Origin: CAYXVF01 sp964468125
GTDB taxonomy: Bacteria; Myxococcota; XYA12-FULL-58-9; CAYXVF01
Length of the DNA stretch: 21,145 nucleotides
NCBI GenBank assembly: GCA_964468125.1
Contig: CAYXVF010000103.1
Span: 1 to 21,145 of the forward strand
Direction: 5' to 3'
In this document: piece after piece, positions 14,522 through 21,145 of the stretch
Layout: the number at the start of each line of letters is the position of its first letter
Numbering within the stretch: the stretch's first letter is position 1
The notes under the pieces: model-generated
What the model saw: only the letters and a program-made list of their open reading frames with translations
What the model was told of the DNA's origin: nothing
The model's database searches: none
Made by a program: the position numbers and the translations under genes

Positions 14522-15871
14522 CTACTGCACGTACCCGAGGGAGCGAAGCCGTTCGATTTCATCGTCCTCGAAGTGCGTCTCCTTCGTCGCTGCCTCTTTC
14601 GCCTCCCGGCGGGTACTGGCACGCGTCACGCGTTGCGCGCGCGCTCGATTGAACGACTCGGTGAAGAGCTCGGAGACGACCCTACCCTCCAGCGATGACG
14701 GGACGGGCAGACCCAATCGATAGAGCAAGGTTGGAACGAGGTCGTAGTGGGTGAGAGCGTCCAGGCGTTGCCCTCGATTTACGCCCGGGCCGGCCGCGAT
14801 CAAGATGCCATTCAGCGTATGCATGCCATCAAAGGGCGTGCTGCTGTGAATGGCTCGAGCCCTCGGATAGGAGCCAAAACCGTGGTCGGACACCAGCACA
14901 ATCGTGCTGTCCTGCGGCAGGCCTTCGAGAAACGTGCCCAACCGGCGATCGATGAAGCGATAGTAGTTATCTACTATTCCTCCGAAGCGCGCGATGAGCT
15001 CCGGAGCGAGCTCGGGGTCGAAACCGTGGCGGGCGAGACGCTGGCGCACCTTGGACTCGGCCTCGCGAAACAGCCAGAAGCGGTGCGCGAGCGTGTCGCT
15101 CCCGTCAAAATAGGTCATCACGAGCCTTGGCGATTCCCCGGCGGCCAAGCGTTTCTCGATCAACGCAAAATTGGTGAGAGCGGAGGCGAGGGACCAACGG
15201 ACCGTGTAGAGGTAGCGTTCGAGCTTGGGAATCTTCGTGTAGAGCGCTGAGCCGGGAGGGGGCACGTCTACGAGCTCCGCCACGAGCTTCGCGTCGACTT
15301 CCTGTGGGGAGACGATCTGCGGAACGAGCGTCTGAAACAGCTCCCTTGGGTATGTCTGAGCCTCGGCGTCTTCGTAGATCTTGCCCTTGATCGACGTCTG
15401 CTTGTGCTGCCCGAGCGCCACATAGGGCGCCACCATCGTGCCGTTGACCTTCTCCGCCGGCCAAGAGTTCAGCCAGCCCACCACGAGCACTTCTTGTCCC
15501 GCGTCGGAAGCGTATTGCCAAAGCGCTCTCGAGCGCCGCATGTCGCTCGTGACCAAACGCGAGTCTTTGGAGCGCTGCTCCTCGGGCCAGTACTTGGAGC
15601 CCGTGACGAAATCGTAGATGCCGTGCACGTGCCGAGGCTCGCCGGTCGCAATGGTCGTCCAAAGCGCCGGGGAACGGATGGGCTTCTCAGACTTCAGGAC
15701 GGCGCGGCTGCCGCGCTTCAACAGGCGCGCAATGTTTGGGAGCTCACCCCGCGCGACCATCGGATCGATGATGTCAAAGGTCGCAGCATCGAGGCCGATC
15801 ACCACCACCGGCCCCTCGGCACGGGCGACGCTGGATAGGCACAGAAGAATCGCGATCAGGATCGAACGCAT
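14522..15871 (-). CDS. Exported alkaline phosphatase superfamily (type I phosphodiesterase/pyrophosphatase-like) enzyme
   Basis: From the ATG at 15871 the product is 449 residues and begins with a signal peptide (MRSILIAILLCLSSVARA, cleavage near 18). An in-frame TTG three codons upstream is less likely to be the start. Superfamily metal and nucleophile sites can be seen: VIGLDAATFD (Asp28), IRSPALWTTIATG (residues 65-77, with the Ser/Thr nucleophile), YFDGSDTLAHRFW, VLVSDHGFG and PFDGMHTLNGILI. The C-terminus ends in the frequently seen LRSLGYV. It should hydrolyse a phosphate ester or phosphodiester in the periplasm; the substrate is unknown. It lies 53 bp downstream of the beta-barrel gene on the same strand and may be the last member of that cluster. 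Confidence 0.88.
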   Translation of the reverse strand: MRSILIAILLCLSSVARAEGPVVVIGLDAATFDIIDPMVARGELPNIARLLKRGSRAVLKSEKPIRSPALWTTIATGEPRHVHGIYDFVTGSKYWPEEQRSKDSRLVTSDMRRSRALWQYASDAGQEVLVVGWLNSWPAEKVNGTMVAPYVALGQHKQTSIKGKIYEDAEAQTYPRELFQTLVPQIVSPQEVDAKLVAELVDVPPPGSALYTKIPKLERYLYTVRWSLASALTNFALIEKRLAAGESPRLVMTYFDGSDTLAHRFWLFREAESKVRQRLARHGFDPELAPELIARFGGIVDNYYRFIDRRLGTFLEGLPQDSTIVLVSDHGFGSYPRARAIHSSTPFDGMHTLNGILIAAGPGVNRGQRLDALTHYDLVPTLLYRLGLPVPSSLEGRVVSELFTESFNRARAQRVTRASTRREAKEAATKETHFEDDEIERLRSLGYVQ

Positions 15872-15924
15872 GAGCGGCAACGTACTTCAGAATCCGAAGG
15901 GCACCAAATCCCTTCCGGGCCCCT

Positions 15925-16425
15925 TCAGAAGTAGTAGCGAACGTGGGCACCGAGATCGAAGACATCAAACTCGACATCTTCAACGAGCTGCAGCTCGGGG
16001 CGGTATTCGATCACGATATCGAGGGGAATGGGTACCAGGTTGACCTCGAAACCCAATACCCCCTGCACGCTGATGGCGAGATCGTCACCAAAATCGCTGT
16101 CGAACACGGACAGTCCCAAACCGCCGCCGATGTTCCAGGCGAGCTCAACCGCAGAAAGGCGAAAAAACTCGGGCATCTCCACCAGAAAATCCGCGCCCAG
16201 GGCGAACCCGCTGACGTCCGCCCGGCTCTCGAAGAGTCCAAAGGTGCCCAGGGTCGCCTGAATCGCGGTCGACTCACGCAACAGGTACTTGCCCGACAGA
16301 CCGCTCGCGTAGCCTGACCCCAGCCCGATCCCGAAATTGCCCGCGTTTCTGACCTGACTCTTCGCCAACGCACCGACCGGCAGGAGAAAGACACCGACGA
16401 GCAGGAGACGACTCAGTAGTGCCAC
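15925..16425 (-). CDS. Small outer-membrane beta-barrel-like protein
   Basis: The 166-residue protein has a signal peptide (LLSRLLLVGVFLLPVGALAKS, cleavage near residue 22), then alternating hydrophobic/polar strands with many Gly and aromatic residues. It ends in VRYYF, the terminal Phe typical of substrates of the outer-membrane insertion machinery. The size suits an eight-stranded barrel. No specific family is recognised. It starts with GTG, preceded by GAGGA at a suitable distance, and overlaps the 3' end of menB by 13 bp on the same strand, so the two are co-transcribed. Confidence 0.75.
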   Translation of the reverse strand: MALLSRLLLVGVFLLPVGALAKSQVRNAGNFGIGLGSGYASGLSGKYLLRESTAIQATLGTFGLFESRADVSGFALGADFLVEMPEFFRLSAVELAWNIGGGLGLSVFDSDFGDDLAISVQGVLGFEVNLVPIPLDIVIEYRPELQLVEDVEFDVFDLGAHVRYYF

Positions 16426-17309
16426 GGAAATCCTCGGTAATCCTGTTTGCGCTTCTCCAGAAAGGCGTCTCGACCTTCCTGCGCCTCATCGGTGCCGTAG
16501 GCCAGTCGCGTCGCTTCGCCAGCGAAGAGCTGCTGCCCCACGAGTCCGTCGTCGGGCAGGTTGAACCCGTATTTGAGCATGCGCATCGCGGTGGGGGATT
16601 TGCCGTTGATGATCTCGCCCCATTCGAGGGCGACACGCTCGAGCTCGCTGTGCTCGACCACCTTGTTCACCATTCCCATCAGGAAGGCGTCTTCCGCCGA
16701 GTAGTCGAGCCCGAGAAAGAACACTTCGCGGGCCCGTTTCTGTCCGACCATGCGCGCGAGGTAGGCGGAGCCGTAGCCCGAGTCGAAGCTCGCGACATCT
16801 GGGTCGGTCTGCTTGAAGACCGCATGCTCCCGACTCGCCAGCGTGAGGTCGCACACGACGTGCAGGCTGTGGCCTCCCCCCACGGCCCAACCGGGAACGA
16901 CCGCGATCACTACCTTCGGCATGAAGCGGATCAGCCGCTGCACCTCGAGAATGTGTAAGCGTCCGAGGCGCGCCGGGTCGACCTCGCCAGCCGCGTCTCC
17001 TTCGTACTTATAACCGTCTTTGCCGCGAATCCGCTGGTCGCCGCCGGAACAAAACGCCCAGCCCCCGTCCTTGGGCGAAGGACCGTTGCCGGTCAGGAGC
17101 ACGCAGCCGACGTCGCTGGTTGTGCGCGCGTGCTCGAGACAGCGGTAGAGCTCGTCCACGGTCTTGGGCCGAAAGGCATTGCGCACCTCTGGCCGGTCGA
17201 TGGCGATTCGGACCGTGCCGTGCGCCTTGGCGCGATGGTAGGTCACGTCCTCGAGGTCAAAGCCCGGGACCGCGTCCCACAGGCGCGCGTCGAAGATCTC
17301 AGAAACCAT
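16413..17309 (-). CDS. menB: 1,4-dihydroxy-2-naphthoyl-CoA synthase (type II, Asp-containing)
   Basis: The 298-residue crotonase-fold enzyme closes the second ring of menaquinone by cyclising o-succinylbenzoyl-CoA. The motifs are WAFCSGGDQRIRG (oxyanion region, near 85-96), VPGWAVGGGHSLHVVCDLTLASR and QTDPDVASFDSGYGSAYLARMVGQKRAREVFFLG. Asp169 occupies the position of the Gly (E. coli Gly156) that binds bicarbonate in type I enzymes. It matches the Asp of mycobacterial-type MenB, so it should be bicarbonate-independent. Asp176 corresponds to the second conserved active-site Asp. The start at 17309 is chosen because GAGGAGAAG precedes it; the frame stays open upstream into the glycosyltransferase gene but without a better start. 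It lies between the GT9 gene (52 bp) and the barrel gene (overlap). Confidence 0.96.
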   Translation of the reverse strand: MVSEIFDARLWDAVPGFDLEDVTYHRAKAHGTVRIAIDRPEVRNAFRPKTVDELYRCLEHARTTSDVGCVLLTGNGPSPKDGGWAFCSGGDQRIRGKDGYKYEGDAAGEVDPARLGRLHILEVQRLIRFMPKVVIAVVPGWAVGGGHSLHVVCDLTLASREHAVFKQTDPDVASFDSGYGSAYLARMVGQKRAREVFFLGLDYSAEDAFLMGMVNKVVEHSELERVALEWGEIINGKSPTAMRMLKYGFNLPDDGLVGQQLFAGEATRLAYGTDEAQEGRDAFLEKRKQDYRGFPWHY

Positions 17310-17361
17310 GTGCTTCTCCTCGGGCGATCTTCTCGGCGATCCCCTGCGCCTGCGCAACCAG

Positions 17362-18396
17362 CTAGCCGTGGACCAGGGGTACCGGGCCCTTGCCCACCCG
17401 TTCGGCGAGGGCCGCCCAGGCCCGGTCCACATCGAGGTCGAGCATGCAGCGGAAATGGCCTCGAGGGCAGCGCTTTCGGCCGTAGAAGTGGCACGGTGAG
17501 CAGGACACCCCCGCGAACATCAAGGCATGACCGCTGAAATCGAACTGCGCGGGAGCCGTACTGCCGAAAAATGCGAGAGTCGGTACGCCCAAACCCCGGG
17601 CGATGTGCATCGGACCGCTGTCGTTCGCGACGAATGCGGAACAGCGGGCGATCACCCCTCCCAGGGCCCCGAGGGAGAGCTTGCCCACCAGCGACACGGC
17701 CCCATCGACTTCTCCGGCGATCCGCTCGGTGAGCGCGGCTTCGTCGGCGCTCCCGGTGAGGACCGCCCGCCAGCCGGAGCGCACGACTCGACGCGTGAGC
17801 TCGGCGAAACGTTCGATCGGCCAACGCTTCGTCTCCCATTTCGCACCCGGCGAAATGCCGATGAGTGTCTCCGACCTTTCGATCCCAGCTTCGGCGAGAG
17901 CTCGGTCCGCTTCCTCCTGGTCGCTCGGTCCAACGACGTAGCGCAGCTCCCCTGGCTCGAGCGCTCGCTCGAGAAAACGCTCCATCGCCTGATGGTAGCG
18001 CTCGCTGATCATCATCCGGGCGCAGTAGGGGCGGAGGCCGAGGCGAACGGGGAGGTTGTCCTGCCAAGGGCGCTTTTTCCAGACGACCGTGCGTGCCGCT
18101 CGAACCGCGTTGCGAACGCGACGGGAGCGGAGGTTCGCATGCAGATCAACGACCCCGTCGACTTCGAGCTCTCGAATGCGCGCCGCCAGCGCGCTGGGCG
18201 ACTCCTCGCGTTGGAGGAACACCAATTGGTCCACGTGGGGCGAGTGGGCGATCAGCGGGCGCATGCCGGCCTTGGTGACAAAGACGAGGTCGACGTCGGG
18301 CCTTGCGCGTTTGAACGCGTGGAGTGCGGGAGTGGTCAGGACGATGTCGCCGACCGAGCTGAATCGCAGCACCGCCACCCGTTGAAGGGAACTCAT
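17362..18396 (-). CDS. Glycosyltransferase family 9 (heptosyltransferase-like)
   Basis: The 344-residue protein begins with RVAVLRFSSVGDIVLTTPAL, the N-terminal signature of ADP-heptose:LPS heptosyltransferases. It later shows ISPGAKWETKRWP and FVANDSGPMHIARGLGVPTLAFFG, the nucleotide-sugar binding region. A Cys-rich C-terminal stretch (CSPCHFYGRKRC) is common in this family. It probably adds heptose to the lipopolysaccharide inner core at the cytoplasmic face of the inner membrane. Which core position it serves (WaaC, WaaF or another) cannot be told. It follows the PilZ gene after only 10 bp and precedes menB by 52 bp, so an operon is likely. Confidence 0.92.
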   Translation of the reverse strand: MSSLQRVAVLRFSSVGDIVLTTPALHAFKRARPDVDLVFVTKAGMRPLIAHSPHVDQLVFLQREESPSALAARIRELEVDGVVDLHANLRSRRVRNAVRAARTVVWKKRPWQDNLPVRLGLRPYCARMMISERYHQAMERFLERALEPGELRYVVGPSDQEEADRALAEAGIERSETLIGISPGAKWETKRWPIERFAELTRRVVRSGWRAVLTGSADEAALTERIAGEVDGAVSLVGKLSLGALGGVIARCSAFVANDSGPMHIARGLGVPTLAFFGSTAPAQFDFSGHALMFAGVSCSPCHFYGRKRCPRGHFRCMLDLDVDRAWAALAERVGKGPVPLVHG

Positions 18397-18406
18397 GGCG
18401 GCTGCT

Positions 18407-19021
18407 CTACATCGTTGTGGCCCGAGCCTCCAACACCGCGCTGACCAATCGTTGCACCGCGGCGCGTTTCGGCTCTTCGCCGATCATGAACATCACTCCG
18501 AAGCGCGGTTGCGGCTCACGGGAGAGCCACACGACGTCCCCGTGGACCAGAATGTCCTGTTCGAGAAAGCGGATGGCGACCAGGGAGCCCTTCGCCGGCA
18601 AGGCTTCGCTGCGAATCGCCGTACCGCTCGAGCTGAGGTCGATCGTCTCCCCTGGGGTCATCGCCCCCCCATCGGCCCACTGCACCGCAAGCTGTGCGGG
18701 AAAGCGGCGCGCACGGCGCGCGACTGACGTATCGGTATTGCCACGGACGAACTGCACGATCGCATCACGCGCCTTTCGGTCGTCCTTGTCGATACAGACG
18801 CGAAAGCCGCGCTCCGGGTCCCGAAAGTCGACGATCCCGCGAAAATGAAAGATCATCAGCTCAGCGACGAACACGAGCTCGATCTCGACGCGCGCGCCGA
18901 CCTCGCAGTCGACGGCCCCTACCCAAAGCGCACCGTGGTCGCCGCCGGCGGTGTAGGCGTCGTTAAACGCAGCTCGGTTCTTCAGGGTCACGAGCACCCT
19001 CGGTCGATCGCAATCTGACAT
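18407..19021 (-). CDS. PilZ-domain protein, probable c-di-GMP receptor
   Basis: The 204-residue protein carries a C-terminal PilZ domain with both c-di-GMP-binding motifs: R102-RAR-R106 (RxxxR) and D128-LSSSG133 (D/NxSxxG). The N-terminal half (about residues 8-80) has a similar beta-strand pattern but lacks these motifs and may be a degenerate PilZ-like or YcgR-N-like domain. It is probably cytoplasmic, passing a c-di-GMP signal to an unknown partner. Being first in a cluster with a lipopolysaccharide glycosyltransferase suggests control of surface properties, but that is inference. Confidence 0.87.
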   Translation of the reverse strand: MSDCDRPRVLVTLKNRAAFNDAYTAGGDHGALWVGAVDCEVGARVEIELVFVAELMIFHFRGIVDFRDPERGFRVCIDKDDRKARDAIVQFVRGNTDTSVARRARRFPAQLAVQWADGGAMTPGETIDLSSSGTAIRSEALPAKGSLVAIRFLEQDILVHGDVVWLSREPQPRFGVMFMIGEEPKRAAVQRLVSAVLEARATTM

Positions 19022-19116
19022 TCGGACACCGAGTGTGACGAAACGAAAGCAAAGGCGCCAGCGGCGATCGACCGGTTGTTTGACCCGAGGGTCGCATTTC
19101 CGCCAAGGTCCATCCG

Positions 19117-19395
19117 ATGGGACCGGAGCAGCGACAGCGTCTCCAGGAGGAGCGCGACTTTTGTTCGCGAAACCTCGCGAGCTGCGAGCGCGACCTCAGA
19201 CGGGTGCCCTGGCTCGGGCTTCTCGGCTTATCGGTGTTCCCCGCTGGCTGGTATCTCGGATTCCTGGGGGTCATGCTGGCGCTGCTTGGAACCCTTCTAC
19301 TCGTGGCTTTCTCGGTCTACCTGGTGACCGGGCATCGCGCAGAATACGAGCTGCGCTTGGCCGAGTTCGATCGCAAGCTATCGGAATCCAATTAG
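19117..19395 (+). CDS. Small two-helix membrane protein of unknown function
   Basis: The 92-residue protein has a charged, Cys-containing N-terminal helix (residues 1-30) and two hydrophobic segments (about 32-50 and 52-70). A charged C-terminal helix (73-92) follows, giving a membrane hairpin with both ends on one side, probably the cytoplasm. No family is recognised. The ATG has AAGG at a plausible distance. It stands alone between the divergent PilZ gene and the convergent YdcZ-family gene, whose stop codon overlaps its own by three bases. Confidence 0.65.
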   Translation: MGPEQRQRLQEERDFCSRNLASCERDLRRVPWLGLLGLSVFPAGWYLGFLGVMLALLGTLLLVAFSVYLVTGHRAEYELRLAEFDRKLSESN

Positions 19396-19832
19396 CGCTG
19401 CGTGAGAAAGACCCCCAGACCGATCAGAGCGAGCCCGAGCACGCGCGCACCACTGAGAGTCGAGGTGGGCATTCCGAGTAGCCCATAGCTATCGATCACG
19501 GTCGAAGCGGTCAGCTGCCCCAAGATGACGGCGGTAAAGGCGGTCACTGCGCCAATCCGGGGGACAGCGATGATCATGGTGGTGACGAAGGTGGCACCGA
19601 TGAAGCCACCGCACCAAGTCCACCAGGGGGCGTCCGCGAGCGCCGCCCATTTTGGCCGGCCCACGATGCCGCTGGCGACGATCACCGAGAGCGCGACGAG
19701 GCCAACGACAAAATTTGCGACCGCCCCGGTGATGGGCGTGCCTCCGAGCTGGCCCAATCGGGCGTTGGCGATGGCCTGAATCGTGAGAAGCCCTCCGATG
19801 GAGGCAACGAAGACGACGAGGGTGCTGTTCAT
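19392..19832 (-). CDS. YdcZ/DUF606-family (DMT superfamily) membrane protein
   Basis: From the ATG at 19832 the product has 146 residues and about five membrane helices. It starts MNSTLVVFVASIGGLLTIQA and contains ANARLGQLGGTPITGAVANF, GGFIGATFVTTMIIAVPRIG and AVILGQLTASTVID, the pattern of PF04657 half-size drug/metabolite transporters. Such proteins usually work as pairs or dimers; the substrate is unknown. The frame stays open upstream antisense to the Rieske gene, but that part is hydrophilic and lacks membrane character, so it is not included. The divergent gap to the Rieske gene is 30 bp. Confidence 0.88.
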   Translation of the reverse strand: MNSTLVVFVASIGGLLTIQAIANARLGQLGGTPITGAVANFVVGLVALSVIVASGIVGRPKWAALADAPWWTWCGGFIGATFVTTMIIAVPRIGAVTAFTAVILGQLTASTVIDSYGLLGMPTSTLSGARVLGLALIGLGVFLTQR

Positions 19833-19862
19833 GTCCCGGAGATACTCTAAGGTCGAAGGGAG

Positions 19863-20177
19863 ATGAAGAAGCTCGGACCGGTGAATGATCTGAGAGATGG
19901 CGACCTTCGCGTTTTTGACGTCGACGACGAGTCGTGGATTGTCGCGAGAGTCGGCGACACGCTCCATGCGGTCGCCAACGAATGCGGGCATCTTCCGCAG
20001 CGCATGGACCTCGCGGAGCTTCATGGCAGCTGCCTGCGCTGTCCGCATCACAACTGCGGATTTGATCTGCTGACCGGCGAAGTGCTGTTTGACATGGGCT
20101 ATCTCGGCCTCGAGCCGTTGCGAACTCACCGGGTCATTGAATGGGACGGAGCGGCCTGGCTCGCGTCGAACGAGTAG
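19863..20177 (+). CDS. Stand-alone Rieske [2Fe-2S] ferredoxin
   Basis: The 104-residue protein contains a full Rieske cluster site, C41-GH43 and C60-PHH63, separated by 16 residues. No signal peptide or membrane anchor is present, so it is a cytoplasmic ferredoxin of the type that serves ring-hydroxylating or nitrite-reductase systems. It is not a bc1-complex Rieske subunit, which needs a membrane helix. No partner oxygenase or reductase lies in the window. A purine-rich GAAGGGAG sits directly before the ATG. Confidence 0.92.
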   Translation: MKKLGPVNDLRDGDLRVFDVDDESWIVARVGDTLHAVANECGHLPQRMDLAELHGSCLRCPHHNCGFDLLTGEVLFDMGYLGLEPLRTHRVIEWDGAAWLASNE

Positions 20178-20359
20178 CGGCGTGTCCGACGTTTCAATAC
20201 GACTGACTGTCACTCACGAACGGACCGCTCGGTTCCGCTTCTGGGGTTTATTCACGGCGGTTGAAGGCGCGGGTCCGAGTTGTGGCGCCCCACCGATGGC
20301 GGACTTGATCGCGAGTCCCCGCTTGATCGTTCGGCCCCGACGCGGTTAGGGCGACGTCG
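20178..20359 (+). other. Intergenic region with direct repeat, no gene seen
   Basis: This 182-bp stretch separates the Rieske gene from the cytochrome gene. It has no convincing coding frame. CTTGATCG occurs twice (20304-20311 and 20322-20329), 18 bp apart. These are FNR-like half-sites only, each without the matching second half. A promoter for the cytochrome gene may lie here, but no clear -35/-10 pair stands out. Confidence 0.4.
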
Positions 20360-20869
20360 ATGAAATACGCACTGCTCCTGGCCCTGCCTTGCACTCTGTC
20401 CTGTGCCGCGACGCTGGCACCGCGACCGGGCGTCGAAGCCACCCCACACCTCGGCGAGAGCTGGTTCACCTACCGCGCTCAGGGACTCGGGATCACCGTG
20501 GCGGAGGCGAAGGCGCGGGACGAGGCGCTTCCGGAAGACGACGTTCCCGAGGGGTTCTACGACCAGCAGACCGCGGCCGAAGGTGCGGCGCTCTGGGGAT
20601 CGCTGTGCGCCAGCTGTCACGGGATCGACGGGCGCGTCGACGAAGAGCTCGCGGCGACGATGAACCCACCGCCGCGCGAATGGGGCGGCATGGGTCCGGC
20701 CATGGGGTTCTTTTTCGGGGGCGACGCGATGCGTGCAGGGATCTATCGATCGATTCGCGACGGCGCGAAGCCCGACGACCCGAGCCAACCGCAGGTCATG
20801 GTCCCCTGGGGCCCGGTCCTGGCCCGCGAGCAGATCTGGGCACTGGTGTATCACATCGAGTCACTTTGA
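20360..20869 (+). CDS. Monohaem cytochrome c, exported (possible lipoprotein)
   Basis: The 169-residue protein has an N-terminal export signal (MKYALLLALPCTLSCAA). Cys15 could be lipidated, but the -3 residue is Thr, so cleavage by signal peptidase I is also possible. A class I cytochrome c domain follows: EGAALWGSLCASCHG with C83-AS-CH87, a Gly/Met-rich middle and QVMVPWG (Met147) as likely sixth ligand, ending with a C-terminal helix (EQIWALVYHIESL). It is a periplasmic electron carrier; a donor role to the cbb3 oxidase is possible but unproven. The gene stands alone, ahead of the tRNA gene. Confidence 0.88.
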   Translation: MKYALLLALPCTLSCAATLAPRPGVEATPHLGESWFTYRAQGLGITVAEAKARDEALPEDDVPEGFYDQQTAAEGAALWGSLCASCHGIDGRVDEELAATMNPPPREWGGMGPAMGFFFGGDAMRAGIYRSIRDGAKPDDPSQPQVMVPWGPVLAREQIWALVYHIESL

Positions 20870-20930
20870 GCCGCGACACGCCACGGATCTCTTGTGCGGA
20901 AACCCATCCAGCGCTATTGAGGTGGCGGCT

Positions 20931-21007
20931 GCGGTCGTAGCTCAGCTGGATAGAGCAACGGGCTTCGAACCCGTAGGTCAGGGGTTCGAGTCCCTTCGGC
21001 CGCGCCA
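20931..21007 (+). tRNA. tRNA-Arg (anticodon UCG)
   Basis: The 77-base sequence folds as a full cloverleaf. A 7-bp acceptor stem (GCGGTCG with CGGCCGC, one G-U pair) is followed by a D arm (GCTC/GAGC). The anticodon stem ACGGG/CCCGT has loop CTTCGAA, giving anticodon TCG. The T arm AGGGG-TTCGAGT-CCCTT includes one G-U pair, and the discriminator is G. CCA is encoded. It decodes CGA (Arg). No intrinsic terminator is evident right after it. Confidence 0.96.
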
Positions 21008-21145
21008 TACGTGTTAATTTTTCGGCATCGGGTTCTGGTTCTCGTCACTTCGTAGTGGGTCGTCCCAAAAACCCTAGGTCTCACAGCTCGTTAGCAACGC
21101 CAACCGGTAGTTGTTGAAGCTCCTATACCCGTAAGCCCTCTTTTT
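21008..21145 (+). other. Right-end intergenic sequence, nothing identified
   Basis: These 138 bp after the tRNA are less GC-rich than the rest of the window. They show no coding frame, no clear att-like repeat of the tRNA 3' end and no convincing hairpin with a T-run. The window ends here in a run of five T. Confidence 0.4.

Noticed and set aside
17310..17432. Extended N-terminus of MenB (41 more residues)
   Set aside because: The Arg/Trp/Pro-rich stretch overlaps the end of the GT9 gene, and a strong ribosome site sits just before the ATG at 17309.
17527..18444. 305-aa plus-strand frame antisense to the GT9 gene
   Set aside because: The minus strand shows strong heptosyltransferase motifs; this frame shows none.
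19833..20213. Extended N-terminus of the YdcZ-family protein
   Set aside because: It is antisense to the Rieske gene, hydrophilic, and makes the protein far longer than the family's usual 140-150 residues.
20304..20329. CTTGATCG direct repeat as an FNR site upstream of the cytochrome gene
   Set aside because: Each copy is only a half-site; neither has an ATCAA partner four bases on, and the repeat is direct, not inverted.
20733..21017. Open frames on both strands running through the tRNA (plus 94 aa; minus 70 aa at 20796-21008)
   Set aside because: They are translations of the tRNA-Arg gene and its flanks; the peptides they give (AQLDRATGFEPVGQG and MARPKGLEPLTYG types) are well-known spurious database entries.

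Overview
The window looks like a chromosomal segment of a GC-rich, Gram-negative, aerobic-to-microaerobic bacterium, most likely a deltaproteobacterial or Myxococcota-type lineage. This rests on outer-membrane and lipopolysaccharide-type genes, a PilZ protein, a fused CcoNO oxidase, menaquinone synthesis and strongly GC-biased third codon positions. The lineage is an inference; no search or GC count was run. No mobile element, CRISPR array or rRNA was seen.

Layout: 5-1693 (-) is an M49-like metallopeptidase lipoprotein. Divergent from it, 1795-3441 (+) is an AidB-type acyl-CoA dehydrogenase. The centrepiece is 3442-13065. Two FNR-type boxes lie 22 bp apart, followed by a small cyclic-nucleotide-binding-fold protein without a DNA-binding domain. 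Then comes a tightly packed cbb3 oxidase operon, ccoNO(fused)-ccoQ-ccoP-ccoG-ccoH-safE-like-ccoI-ccoS, whose junctions abut or overlap throughout. It meets, tail to tail with overlapping stop codons, a gene for an FNR-type regulator (-) that keeps candidate iron-sulfur cysteines. So the locus holds the oxidase, its copper, haem and assembly factors, a probable oxygen-responsive regulator and that regulator's likely target sites.

From 13290 to 14159 (-) is mtnP (methylthioadenosine phosphorylase) with a clear intrinsic terminator. A small putative secreted protein (+) follows. A minus-strand envelope and quinone cluster runs from 19021 down to 14522: PilZ protein, GT9 glycosyltransferase, menB, a small beta-barrel protein and an alkaline-phosphatase-superfamily enzyme. 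The right end carries a two-helix membrane protein (+), a YdcZ-family membrane protein (-), a Rieske ferredoxin (+), a monohaem cytochrome c (+) and tRNA-Arg(UCG) with an encoded CCA end.

How they work together: the cbb3 operon would be switched on at low oxygen by the FNR homologue. CcoG, CcoH, CcoS, CcoI and the SafE-like protein supply copper and assembly functions to a compact oxidase that lacks one of the usual CcoP haem domains. MenB feeds the menaquinone pool. The most unusual element is the HTH-less CRP-fold protein that is the first gene of the oxidase operon.
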